Source of the DNA: Elephas maximus indicus
Lineage: Eukaryota; Chordata; Mammalia; Proboscidea; Elephantidae
Length of the DNA: 64,000 nt
Assembly (NCBI RefSeq): GCF_024166365.1
Contig: NC_064819.1
Span: 149,258,793-149,322,792, forward strand
Direction of reading: 5' to 3'
Shown here: one piece after another, positions 21,572-33,489 of the stretch
Numbering within the stretch: the stretch's first letter is position 1
Layout of the letters: each line of letters begins with the position of its first letter
Made by a program: the position numbers and the translations under genes
The notes under the pieces: generated by a model
What the model was told of the DNA's origin: nothing
Databases searched by the model: none
Seen by the model: only the letters and a program-made list of their open reading frames with translations

Positions 21572-22588
21572 ATGGCTCGGCGACAGCAGTCCATATCAAA
21601 CCACATAAAGAAGCAGACCATGACAGCTTCTCCAACCCCCCAAACAACAGAATCAAAATCTTTCCCAAAGGAAGATACAATCCTGGAATTATCAGATACA
21701 GAATATAAAAAACTAATTTACAGAATGCTTCAAGACATCACAAACGAAATAAGGCAAACTGCAGAAAAAGCCAAGGAACACACTGATAAAAATGTTGAAG
21801 AAGTCAAAAAGATTATTCAAGAACATAGTGGAAAAATTAATAAGTTGCAAGAATCCATAGAGAGACAGCATGTACAAATCCAAAAGACTAACAATAAAAT
21901 TACAGAATTAGACAATGCAATAGGAAGTCAGAGGAGCAGACTCGAGCAATTAGAATGCAGACTGGGACATCTGGAGGACCAGGGAATCAACACCAACATA
22001 GCTGAAAAAAAATCAGAGAAAAGAATTAAAAAAAATGAAGAAACCCTAAGAATCATGTGGGACTCTATCAAGAAGGATAACTTGCGGGTGATTGGAGTCC
22101 CAGAACAGGGAGGGGGGACAGAAAACACAGAGAAAATAGTTGAAGAACTCCTGACAGAAAACTTCCCTGACATCATGAAAGACGAAAGGATATCTATCCA
22201 AAATGCTCATCAAACCCCATTTAAGACTGATCCAAAAAGAAAAACACCAAGACATATTATCATCAAACTCACCAAAACCAAAGATAAACAGAAAATTTTA
22301 AAAGCAGCCAGGGAGAAAAGAAAGGTTTCCTTCAAGGGAGAATCAATAAGAATAAGTTCAGACTACTCAGCAGAAACCATGCAGGCAAGAAGGGAATGGG
22401 ACGACATATACAGAGCACTGAAGGAGAAAAACTGCCAGCCAAGGATCATATATCCAGCAAAACTCTCTCTGAAATATGAAGGCGAAATTAAGATATTTAC
22501 AGATAAACACAAGTTTAGAGAATTTGCAAAAACCAAACCAAAGCTACAAGAAATACTAAAGGATATTGTTTGGTCAGAAAACCAATAA
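21572..22588 (+). CDS. L1 ORF1 protein (338 aa, intact)
   Basis: Open from the ATG at 21572 to the TAA at 22586-22588. An in-frame GTG at 21569 is not the likely start. The N-terminal third is a coiled coil (about residues 45-135: TNEIRQTAEKAKEHT through LEQLECRLGHLED) that trimerises the protein. Then comes the RRM (about 140-240, including NEETLRIMWDSIKKDN and RVIGVPE), and the C-terminal domain (about 240-335: PRHIIIKLTKTKDK, ARREWDDIYRALKEKN, RIIYPAKLS). Length and order fit mammalian L1 ORF1p, an RNA-binding chaperone. No stop or frameshift is seen. Confidence 0.96.
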   Translation: MARRQQSISNHIKKQTMTASPTPQTTESKSFPKEDTILELSDTEYKKLIYRMLQDITNEIRQTAEKAKEHTDKNVEEVKKIIQEHSGKINKLQESIERQHVQIQKTNNKITELDNAIGSQRSRLEQLECRLGHLEDQGINTNIAEKKSEKRIKKNEETLRIMWDSIKKDNLRVIGVPEQGGGTENTEKIVEELLTENFPDIMKDERISIQNAHQTPFKTDPKRKTPRHIIIKLTKTKDKQKILKAAREKRKVSFKGESIRISSDYSAETMQARREWDDIYRALKEKNCQPRIIYPAKLSLKYEGEIKIFTDKHKFREFAKTKPKLQEILKDIVWSENQ

Positions 22589-23054
22589 TATCAGATACCA
22601 GCACAACACAAGGTCACAAAACAGAACGTCCTGATATCAACTCAAATAGGGAAATCACAAAAACAAACAAATTAAGATTAATTAAAAAAAAATAATAATA
22701 ATACACATAACAGGGAATCATGGAAGTCAATAGGTAAAAGATCACAATAATCAAAAAGAGGGACTAAATACAGGAGGCATTGAACTGCCAGATGGAGAGT
22801 GATACCAGGCGATATAGAACGATACAAGTTAGGTTTTTACTTAGAAAAATAGGGGTAAATAATAAGGTAACCACAAAAAGGTATAACAACTCCATAACTC
22901 AAGATAAAAGCCAAGAAAAACATAACAACTCAACTAACATAAAGTCAAACACTACGAAAATGAGGATCTCACAATTTACTAAGAAAAACGTCTCAGCACA
23001 AAAAAGTATGTGGAAAAATGAAATTGCCAACAACACACATGAAAAGGCATCAAA

Positions 23055-26000
23055 ATGACAGCACTAAAAACTTATTTATCTATAACTACGCTGAATGTAA
23101 ATGGACTAAATGCACCAATAAAGAGACAGAGAGTCACGGACTGGATAAAGAAACACGATCCATCTATATGCTGCCTACAAGAGACACACCTTAGACTTAG
23201 AGACACAAACAAACTAAAACTCAAAGGATGGAAAAAAATATATCAAGCAAACAATAAGCAAAAAAGAAGAGGAGTAGCAATATTAATTTCTGACAAAATA
23301 GACTTTAGACTTAAATCCACCACAAAGGATAAAGAAGGACACTATATAATGATAAAAGGGACAATTGATCAGGAAACATAACCATATTAAATATATATGC
23401 ACCCAATGACAGGGCTGCAAGATACATAAATCAAATTTTAACAGAATTGAAAAGTGAGATAGACACCTCCACAATTATAGTAGGAGACTTCAACACACCA
23501 CTTTCGGAGAACGACAGGACATCCAGTAAGAAGTTCAATAGAGACACGGAAGACCTACTTACAGCAATCAACCAACTTGCCCTCATTGACTTATACAGAA
23601 CTCTCCACCCAACTGCTGCGAAGTATACTTTTTTTTCTAGCGCACATGGAACATTCTCTAGAATAGACCACATATTAGGTCATAAAACAAACCTTTGCAG
23701 AGTCCAAAACATCGAAATATTACAAAGCATCTTCTCAGACCACAAAGCAATAAAACTAGAAATCAATAACAGAAAAACTAGGGAAAAGAAATCAAATACT
23801 TGGAAAATGAACAATACCCTCCTGAAAAAAGACTGGGTTATAGAAGACATCAAGGAGGGAATAAGGAAATTCATAGAATGCAACGAGAATGAAAATACTT
23901 CCTACGAAAACCTCTGGGACACAGCAAAAGCAGTGCTCAGAGGCCAATTTATATTGATAAATGCACACATACAAAAAGAAGAAAGAGCCAAAAGCAGAGA
24001 ACTGTCCCAACAACTTGAACAAATAGAAAGTGAGCAACAAAAGAACCCATCAGGCACCAGAAGAAAACAAATAATAAAATTAGAGCTGAACTAAATGAAT
24101 TAGAGAACAGAAAAACAATTGAAAGAATTAACAAAGCCAAAAGCTGGTTCTTGGAAAAAATTAACAAAATTGATAAACCATTGGCTGGACTGACTAAAGA
24201 AATACAGGAAAGGAAACAAATAACCCTAATAAGAAACGAGAAGGACCACATCACAACAGAACCAAATGAAATTAAAAGAATCATTTCAGATTACTACAAA
24301 AAATTGTACTCTAACAAATTTGAAAACCTAGAAGAAATAGATGAATTCTTGGAAAAACACTACCTACCTAAACTAACACATTCAGAAGTAGAACAACTAA
24401 ATAGACACATAACAAAAAAAGAGATTGAAACGGTAATCAAAAAACTCCCAACAAAAAAAAGCCCTGGCCCGGACGGCTTCACTGCAGAGTTCTACCAAAC
24501 TTTCAGAGAAGAGTTAACACCACTACTACTGAAGGTATTTCAAAGCATAGAAAATGACGGAATACTACCCAACTCATTCTATGAAGCCACCATCTCCCTG
24601 ATACCAAAACCAGGTAAAGACATTACAAAAAAAGAAAATTACAGACCTATATCCCTCATGAACATAGATGCAAAAATCCTCAACAAAATTCTAGCCAATA
24701 GAATCCAACAACACATCAAAAAAATAATTCACCATGATCAAATGGGATTTATACCAGGTATGCAAGGCTGGTTTAATATCAGAAAAACCATTAATGTAAT
24801 CCATCACATAAATAAAACAAAAGATAAAAACCACATGATCTTATCAATTGATGCAGAAAAGGCATTTGACAAAGTCCAACACCCATTTATGATAAAAACT
24901 CTCACCAAAATAGGAATTGAAGGAAAATTCCTCAACATAATAAAGGGCATCTATGCAAAGCCAACAGCCAAAATCACTCTAAATGGAGAGAACCTGAAAG
25001 CATTTCCCTTGAGAATGGGAACCAGACAAGGATGCCCTTTATCACCGCTCTTATTCAACATCGTACTTGAAGTCCTAGCCAGGGCAATTAGGCTAGACAA
25101 AGAAATAAAGGGCATCCGGATTGGCAAGGAGGAGGTAAAGTTATCACTATTTGCAGATGACATGATCTTATACACAGAAAACCCTAAATCCTCCAGAAAA
25201 CTACTGAAACTAATAGAAGAGTTTGGCAGAGTCTCAGGTTATAAGATAAACATACAAAAATCACTTGGATTCCTCTACATCAACAAAAAGAACACCAAAG
25301 AGGAAATAACCAAATCAATACCATTCACAGTAGCCCCCAAGAAGATAAGATACTTAGGAATAAATCTTACCAAGGATGTAAAAGACCTATACAAAGAAAA
25401 CTACAAAGCTCTACTACAAGAAATTCAACAGGACATACTTAAGTGGAAAAACATACCTTGCTCATGGATAGGAAGACTTAACATAGTAAAAATGTCTCTT
25501 CTAGCAAAAGCCATCTATACATATAACGCACTTCCGATCCAAATTCCAACGTCATATTTTAAGGGGATAGAGAAACAAATCACCAATTTCATATGGAAGG
25601 GAAAGAAGCCCCGGAGAAGCAAAGCATTACTGAAAAAGAAGAAGAAAGTGGGAGGCCTCACTTTACCTGATTTCAGAACCTATTATACAGCCACAGTAGT
25701 CAAAACAGCCTGGTATTGGTACAACAACAGACACATAGACCAATGGAACAGAATTGAGAACCCAGACATAGATCCATCCACGTATGAGCAGCTGATATTT
25801 GACAAAGGACCAGTGTCAGTTCACTGGGGAAAAGATAGTCTTTTTAACAAATGGTGCTGGCATAACTGGATATCCATTTGCAAAAGAATGAAACAGGACC
25901 CATACCTCACACCATGCACAAAAACTAACTCCAAGTGGATCAAAGACCTAAACATAAAGACTAAAACGATAAAGATCACAGAAGAAAAAATAGGATCAAC

Positions 26001-26886
26001 CCTAGGAGCCCTAATACAGGGCATAAACAGAATACAAAACATTACCAAAAATGACGAAGAAAAACCAGATAACTGGGAGCTCCTAAAAATCAAACACCTA
26101 TGCTCATCTAAAGACTTCACCGAAAGAGTAAAAAGACCACCTACAGACTGGGAAAGAATTTTCAGCTATGACATCTCAGACCAGCGCCTGATCTCCAAAA
26201 TCTACATGATTCTGTCAAAACTCAACCACAAAAAGACAAACAACCCAATCAAGAAGTGGGCAAAGGATATGAACACACATTTCACTAAAGAAGATATTCA
26301 GGCAGCCAACAGATACATGAGAAAATGCTCTCGATCATTAGCCATTAGAGAAATGCAAATTAAAACTACGATGAGATTCCACCTCACTCCAACAACAACA
26401 ACAAAAAAAAACACAATGCTGGCATTAATCCAAAAAACACAAAATAATAAATGTTGGAGAGGCTGCGGAGAGATTGGAACTCTTATACACTGCTGGTGGG
26501 AATGTAAAATGGTACAACCACTTTGGAAATCTATCTGGCGTTATCTTAAACAGTTAGAAATAGAACCACCATACAACCCAGAAATCCCACTCCTCGGAAT
26601 ATACCCTAGAGATACAAGAGCCTTCACACAAACAGATATATGCACACCCATGTTTATTGCAGCTCTGTTTACAATAGCAAAAAGCTGGAAGCAACCAAGG
26701 TGTCCATCAACAGATGAATGGGTAAATAAATTGTGGTATATTCACACAATGGAATACTACGCATCGATAAAGAACAGTGACGAATCTGTGAAACATTTCA
26801 TAACATGGAGGAACCTGGAAGGCATTATGCTGAGCGAAATTAGTCAGAGGCAAAAGGACAAATATTGTATAAGACCAGTATTATAA
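23055..26886 (+). pseudogene. L1 ORF2 (endonuclease-reverse transcriptase), two frameshifts
   Basis: Three consecutive frames make up one ORF2. Frame 1 (23055-23381) starts MTALKTYLSITTLNVNGLN and holds the apurinic-type endonuclease N-terminus with LQETHL. Frame 2 (about 23383-24094) holds VGDFNTPLS and SDHKAI, further endonuclease motifs. Frame 3 (about 24080-26886) holds the reverse transcriptase, with [23 protein letters not shown] and the catalytic LFADDMILY, and the C-terminal cysteine motif (C-W-R-G-C ... H-C-W-W-E-C). The breaks, near 23380 and 24080, are each consistent with loss of one base. The rest is open, so the copy is only mildly decayed. Confidence 0.93.
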
Positions 26887-28325
26887 GATCTTGAGAAATA
26901 GTAAAAACTGAGAAGAACACATACTTTTGTGGTTACGAAGGGGGGAGGGAGGGAGGGAGGGAGAGGGTTTTTTATTGATTAATCAGTAGATAAGAACTGC
27001 TTCGGGTGAGGGGAAAGACAACACTCAATACATGGAAGGTCAGCTCAATTGGACTGGACCAAAAGCAAAGAAGTTTCCGGGATAAAATGAATGCTTCAAA
27101 GGTCAGCGGAGCAGGGGCGGGGGTCTGGGGAACATGGTTTGAGGGGACTTCTAAGTCAATTGGCAAAATAATTCTATTATGAAAACATTCTGCATCCCAC
27201 TTTGAAATGTGGCGTCTGGGGTCTTAAATGCTAACAAGCGGCCATCTAAGATGCATCAATTGGTCTCAACCCACCTGGATCAAAGGAAAATGAAGAACAC
27301 CAAGGTCACACGATAACTAAGAGCCCAAGAGACAGAAAGGGCCACATGAACCAGAGACCTACATCATCCTGAGACCAGAAGAACTAGTTGGTGCCCAGCC
27401 ACAATCGATGACTGCCCTGACAGGGAGCACAACAGAGAACTCCTGAGGGAACAGGAGATCAGTGGGATGCAGACCCGAAATTCTCACAAAAAGACCATAC
27501 TTAATGGTCTGACTGAGACTAGGGGAATCCCAGCGGCCATGCTCCCCAGACCTTCTGTTGGCACAGGACAGGAACCATCCCCAAAGACAACTCATCAGAC
27601 ATGAAAGGGACTGGTCAGCGGGTGGGAGAGAGATGCTGATGAAGAGTGAGCTAATTATATCAGGTGGACACTTGAGAGTGTGTTGTTAACTCTTGTCTGG
27701 AGGGGGGATGGGAGGATAGAGAGAGAGGGAAGCTGGCAAAATTGTCACAAAAGGAGAGACTGAAAGGGCTGACTCAATAGGGGGAGAGCAAGTGAGAGTA
27801 CAGAGTAAGATGTATGTAAACTTATATGTGACAGACTGATTGGATTTGTAAACGTTCACTTGAAGCTTAATAAAAGTTAATAAATAAATAAATATGAAAA
27901 AAAAAATCTCCACCCTGTTTCCCGGATATTATGCAATAACTGTAAATCAGCATCTCGTAAAACAATGCTCCTGGAAAAAAACGAGTTCAATGGTCAAGTT
28001 GAAAAAAACAGTATTGGAGATTCTCAATGTACAAGGAATACCAAAATCTCTGAAGAATCCTGCAATAAAGACATTGGCTTCTATTATCAAATGATACAAA
28101 GATAGTTAGAAAATAATACATACACGCATACCTCAGAGAGATTGCAGGTTTGATTTCAGACCACCACAATAAGGAGAATATCGCAATAAAGCAAATCATA
28201 TGAATTTTTTGGTTTCCCAGTGCATATAAAAGTTATGTTTACACTATACTGTAGTCTATTAAGTGTGCAACAGCATTATGTCTAAAAAAGCAATGTACAT
28301 ACCTTAGTTAAAACATGCTTTATTG

Positions 28326-30074
28326 CTAAAAAATGCTAATCATCATCTGAGCCTTCAGCAAGTTGTAATTCTTTTGCTGATGGAGGGTCTTGCCTCAATG
28401 TTGATGGCTGCTGACTGATTGGGATGATGGTTGCTGAAGTTGGGGTGGCTGTGGCAATTTCTTAAAATAAGACAATAATGAAGTCTGTTGCATCGATTGA
28501 CTCTTCCTTTCACAAAAGATCTCTCTACAACATGCAATGCTGTCTGAAAGCATTTTACTCACAGTAGCACTTCTTTGAAAATTGGAACCAATCCTCTCAA
28601 AGTCTGCTGCTGCTTTATCAACTAAGTTTATATAATATTCTAAATCTTTTGTTGTCATTTAGATTCCATCTCAAGAAACCACTTTCTTCGCTCATCCATA
28701 AGAAGCAACCCCTCATCTGTTAAAGTTTTATCATGAGATTGCAGCAATTCAGTCACATCTTCAGGCTCTGCTTGTAATTCTAGTTTTCCTGCTATTTCTA
28801 CCACACGTGCACTTCCTCCACTGAAGTCTTGAACCCCCAAAGTCATCTATGAGGGTTGGAATCAACTTCTTCCAAACTCCTGTTACTACTGATATTTTGA
28901 CCTTCTCCCATGAATCATGAATGGAATCTAGAATGGCGAGTCCTTTCCAAAAAGTTTTCCATTTACTTTGTTTAGATCCATCAGATGAATCACTATCTAT
29001 GGCAGCTATGGCCTTATGAAATGTTATTTCTTAAATAATAAGACCTGAAAGTCAAAATTAGTCTTCGATCCATGGGCTGCAGAATGAATGTTGCATTAGC
29101 AGGCATGAAAACAATCTCCTTGTACATCAGCTCTTGCTCTGTCAACAAGCAGTAATATTTCAAAAGGAATCTTTCTTTCTGAGCAGTAGGTCTCAACAGT
29201 AGGCTTAAAATATTCAGTAAACCATGTTGTAAACAGATTTGCTGCCACTCAGGCTTTGTTGTTCCATTTATAGAGCACATTTATAGATTTAGCATAATTC
29301 TCAAGAGCCCTAGGATTTTCAGAGTCGTAAATGAGCAATGGCTTCAAATTAAAGTCACCAGCTGCATTAGCCCCTAACAAGACAGTCAGCCTGTCCTTTG
29401 AAGCTTTAAGGCCAGGCACTGACTTCTCTTCGCTGTGAAAGTCCTAGATGGCATCCCCTTTCAATATAAGACTGTTTCATCTACATTGAAAATCTGTTGT
29501 TTAGTGTAGCCACCTTCATCAATTATGTCAGCTAGATCTTCTAAGATAACTTGCTGCAACTTCTACATTAGCACTTACTGCTTCACTTTGCACTTTTATG
29601 TTACAGAGACAGCTTCTTTACTTAAACCTCATCAATCAACCTCTGCTAGCTTCAAACTTTTCTTCTGCAGCTTCCTCACCTCTCTCAGCCTTCACAGAAT
29701 TGAAGAGAGTTAGGGCCTCACTCTGGATTAGAATTTTGCTTAAAGGAATGTTGTGGCTGGTTTGATCTTCTATTCAGACCACTATTAGGCTGGTGTGTTC
29801 ACTGGAGTAACACTTTTAATCTTCTTCAAGAACTTTTCCTTTGCATTCACAACTTGGCTAACTGTTCAGCACAGAGGCCTAGTTTTCGGACTACCTCAGT
29901 TTTTGACATGCTTTTCTCGCTAAGCTTAATAATTTCTAGCTTTTGATTTAAAGTGAGAGACATGTGACTCATCCTTTCACTTGAACACTTAGGGTAATTA
30001 ACTGGTCTAATTTCAATAATGTCATGTCTCAGGGAATAGGGAGGCCAGAGGAGAGGGAGAGAGAGAACAGCCAA
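28326..30074 (-). pseudogene. Tigger1 transposase remnant
   Basis: Broken minus-strand pieces follow the pogo/Tigger transposase in order. The N-terminal helix-turn-helix lies in 29847-30074 (SLTLNQKLEIIKLSEKSMSK). A DDE-domain piece lies in 29014-29280 ([19 protein letters not shown]). The C-terminus lies in 28395-28846 ([51 protein letters not shown]). Stops and frame changes separate them. Inactive; not a domesticated gene. Confidence 0.93.
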
Positions 30075-30441
30075 TCCATGGAGCAGTCAGAACATGCACA
30101 ACATTTATCGATTAAACTCACCATCTTATATGGGCGCTGTTCATGGTACCCCAAAACAATTATAATAGTAACATCAAAGATCAGTGATCACGGGACCTTC
30201 CAGCCAACATGGCACCATAGACAGAATTCTGCACTATGCCATCCCTCCACAGCAAAGACCCGAAAAACTAAGTGAAACAAACATTTCTGGAACCTGATGT
30301 GTCAAATGAAGAGATAAAGAACTCAGCCAAGCACAGAATGGAATAAGAAACTGACAGAGGACAGAAAGTGAGAAGAGATACGTGCACAGAGCCCCATCAG
30401 CTAACAACAGCACAGATCCGCCATCCTGGACTCCTGTCGAG

Positions 30442-30848
30442 GATCAGCAGACAGGGAGCACAGGAAAGCAGCTTCACAGAACTCCCAGCAGGAGACAGAG
30501 CACCTGGTAACTAATGATACACGGCTTTCCCACCCTCCATTCTCTTCCCACTGCTCTACCTCCGAGCTTCCTGGCTGGCTACAATGGCTCGGCTGGGCAG
30601 GAAGTGTACCATCCCTGGCACTTGGATTCGCCCCACCCACATCGGAGATCCAGACAGGGAGTACAGGCAAGCAGCTTCACGAAATTCCCAGCAAGAAAGA
30701 GCACCCGGTAACGAGCAATATACGCTTTCCTAGCCCTCCCCTCCCTGCCCTCCTTTGGCGTCCTCTGCTTCCTGCCAACTGCAGTCTCTTGGCCAGGAGG
30801 CAACTGCTTTGGCCTCAGGCTGCTTGGATTCACCCTGCCCACACTGGC
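30442..30848 (+). repeat. Two tandem monomers in older L1 5' UTR
   Basis: The units start at about 30442 and 30647 (205 bp). Both contain AGACAGGGAG, AAGCAGCTTCAC, TTCCCAGCA or CTCCCAGCA, CGGTAAC/TGGTAAC and CTTGGATTC. The sequence does not resemble the monomers of the L1 at 20488. Confidence 0.65.
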
Positions 30849-31984
30849 CGGGCCCCTGAGCAGGTGTTGTGGTTCTTTCTCTTTCGGTTTCTTCTGTGCC
30901 TCCTATCACCTCCCCCTCCCTTCTCTGGAACACCTGGCTCCATGTGCCATCTTTGCTTCTTCTTGAAGGGCTGTGAAGCCATGCTCGACTGGGGAACGAG
31001 TCCCCTGGCCTGTGATGCCATGCTGGTGGGACCCCTGGGGCTTGTTTTGTTTTATTTTGCTTTGTTCTGTTTTATTTGTTTTTTCTTTTTGCAGCTTGGA
31101 AGCCCCTTCTAGCCAGGCTGCACTGCATGGCTTAGGAGACACTCCCCCAATCTGCACAGCTGCATAGGTGAGATCCTAGGGGGAATTTCTTTTTCTCCTT
31201 CTTTCTTTCATTTTTCTTTTCTCTCTCTTTCTTCATTTCTCAGTTCTCTTCTCTCTACATTTATCTTCTTTTTCTGTCTCCTGAATACATGGTGCTGTGT
31301 GGCATCTATACTCCCTCTAGCCAGGCTATACTACACAGCCGGCGAGCCACATCCTACATCTTAGCAGCCCCACCAGTAGGACTCTGGGACTCCTGGGGGC
31401 TTTTCTTTTCTTCCTCTTCTAAATTTTTATCTGTTTTTTTTTTTTCTCCCTTTATCTTTTTTTGTTGCTTTTTGCTTTTTTTCATTTCTCGGTTTCTCAT
31501 CTCTCCACTCCAGTGGCAAGCTCCCTTAGCATTCTTTTTTCTTCTTTCTTTATTTGCTTGTTTGTTTTTAGATCCTGTTTCTGTCTCCTCTCTCTCCTCT
31601 TTCCCATACCCCTATTAGCTCCACACATCACAACCTCCCCCTTCTTTCCTGCCTACCTGCACTGTAAGCTGAACATCACATCACTGAGCAGTACAGGCAT
31701 GGCTTACTGGAACCTGCCCAGCACTTATTCCTGGCCTGCCCTGTCGACCCTACTACGTGCCACAAAGAATCCATTCCAGCCCCTCCTCTTCACCTGGACC
31801 TGCCCCAATGCACCATAGCTGAATGACTGGCCCTGCCCATTGGACAAGGAGGTGAAAAGTATCCTGACTACAGATGCGTAAATAGCAAAGAACGCACAGC
31901 CTGCCTGCTCAGACATAACCAAATGAAACAAAAAAGCAGGACAAAACAAACTTACACTCAAGAAATGAAGAAAATAACTACTGA

Positions 31985-33055
31985 ATGTTCCAAAGACAGA
32001 GGACAATATCAAAACATATCAACAACAACAACAACAACAAAAAAAAGGACAGGGTGGTTCCAGTAGGTGTCCAAAATAAAATACCAGATGACTTTCCAGT
32101 AGAAGAAAAGGCACTAGAGCTACCTGACAGGGAATGCAAATCTCTAATATTCAGAGCAATGCAAGAGTTGAAGCAAAAAGCAGATACAAATGAGGAGAAA
32201 AAATAGACAAATTTATGGAAAAGGCAGACAAATTCATGGAAAATACAAAAAACTGGAACAATTCAGGAAAGTAAAACAGGAACAAAATGCCAAAATAAAT
32301 TTACAACTAGAAATCATACAAAAACAACAATTAGAAATCCAAAAGATACACAACAAGATTTCAGAAATGGACAGTGTCATGGAAGGGCTGAAGAGCAGGT
32401 TTGAAACAACAGAAGACAAAATCAGGGAAATTGAAGACAAACACTTGGATACAACTCTGTTTGAGGAAAAATCAGAAAAAAGAACAAAAAGAAATGAAGA
32501 AACCCTAAGAATTATGTGGGATACAATTAAAAGCAAAAATTTGCAAGTGATCAGAATTCCAGAACAGGGAAAGAAAATGGAAAAACAGAGAGGATCACTG
32601 AAGAATTGCTGACAGAAAACTTCCCTAATATCAAGAATGATGAAAAGCTGACCACCTGAGAAGCTCAACGAATCCCATATGGATAGACCCCAAAAGAAAA
32701 ACACCAAGGCGTATCATAATCACACTCGCTGAAACCAAAGACAAAGAAAAAATCCTGCGAGCAGTTCAAGAAAAATAAAAAGTCTCATACAGAGAAGAAA
32801 CAATAAGATTAAGCTCTGATTGTTCAGCAGAAACCATGCAGGCAAGAAGGCAATGGGATGACATATATAAAACCTTGAAAGAAAAAAACTGCCAACCAAG
32901 AATAATATATCCTGAAAAACTTTAATTCAAATATGATGGTGAAATTAGGACATTCTCAGATAAACAGAAATTAAGGGAATATGTAAAAACAAAACCGAAC
33001 TTCAAGAATTATTAAAAGGAGTCCTCTGGTCTGAGAGCAAACATCATCATACCAC
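31985..33055 (+). pseudogene. L1 ORF1 remnant
   Basis: Pieces in two frames (31985-32206 and 32190-32612) and decayed sequence to about 33055. A coiled coil is legible (ISEMDSVMEGLKSRFETTED), then RNEETLRIMWDTIKS of the RRM and QARRQWDDIYKTLKE-like C-terminal sequence. Stops at about 32204 and 32612 and in-frame breaks later. Inactive. Confidence 0.85.
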
Positions 33056-33489
33056 AGCCTGAATCTAGGACAGAAGATTGTACCAGCCAGATACCAGCCA
33101 AGGAAATGAACTCTCAAGGACTATCCAAAACCAAAACAATTGTAACAGGGAACCAGAGAGGTTAATCTGTAAATGACAACAACGTCAGAACAATAAAAGA
33201 TAGAATAAACGGTATAGGTATAGAACTTTCTAATGGAGAGGAAGGCAAGGTGATACCAAGTAATAATAGACTGGTTCAAGCCTAGGGAGATGAGGGTAAA
33301 TTTCAAGGTAACCACAACAAAAGTTAGCAAACCTAGTCATCAAAATAAAGAAGAAAAACACAGTCTCAATAAAAACAAGATCTACAATAAAATAAAATAA
33401 AAGAAATCCACATACAAAAGGAACTCAGCACAGGAGAGTAAGAGGAACAAAGAAAATGTCAGCACCACCACAAAAAAAAAAACTACCAA

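Larger units (their letters stand above)
20488..27902 (+). mobile_element. Full-length, nearly intact L1
   Basis: A 7.4 kb L1 with all parts: a GC-rich 5' UTR (20488-21571) built of tandem monomers, ORF1 (21572-22588), ORF2 (23055-26886, two frameshifts), and a 3' UTR with a G-rich polypurine tract (26938-26967) ending in AATAAA-like repeats and a poly(A) tail. The 15-bp target duplication AAAATCTCCACCCTG lies at 20473-20487 and 27903-27917 with no mismatch. It is oriented against SNX14 transcription. A perfect duplication and near-open frames indicate a recent insertion. Confidence 0.97.

Noticed and set aside
28326-30074. Domesticated Tigger transposase gene
   Set aside because: Coding pieces are separated by stops and frame changes, and an 8 kb L1 sits near the 5' end of the element.
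30789-31167. Open frames of ~80-107 codons upstream of the older L1 ORF1
   Set aside because: Short, overlapping on several frames and strands, without family resemblance; part of the L1 5' UTR.
31289-31618. Membrane-like small protein rich in F, L and S
   Set aside because: Translation of a pyrimidine tract in an L1 5' UTR.
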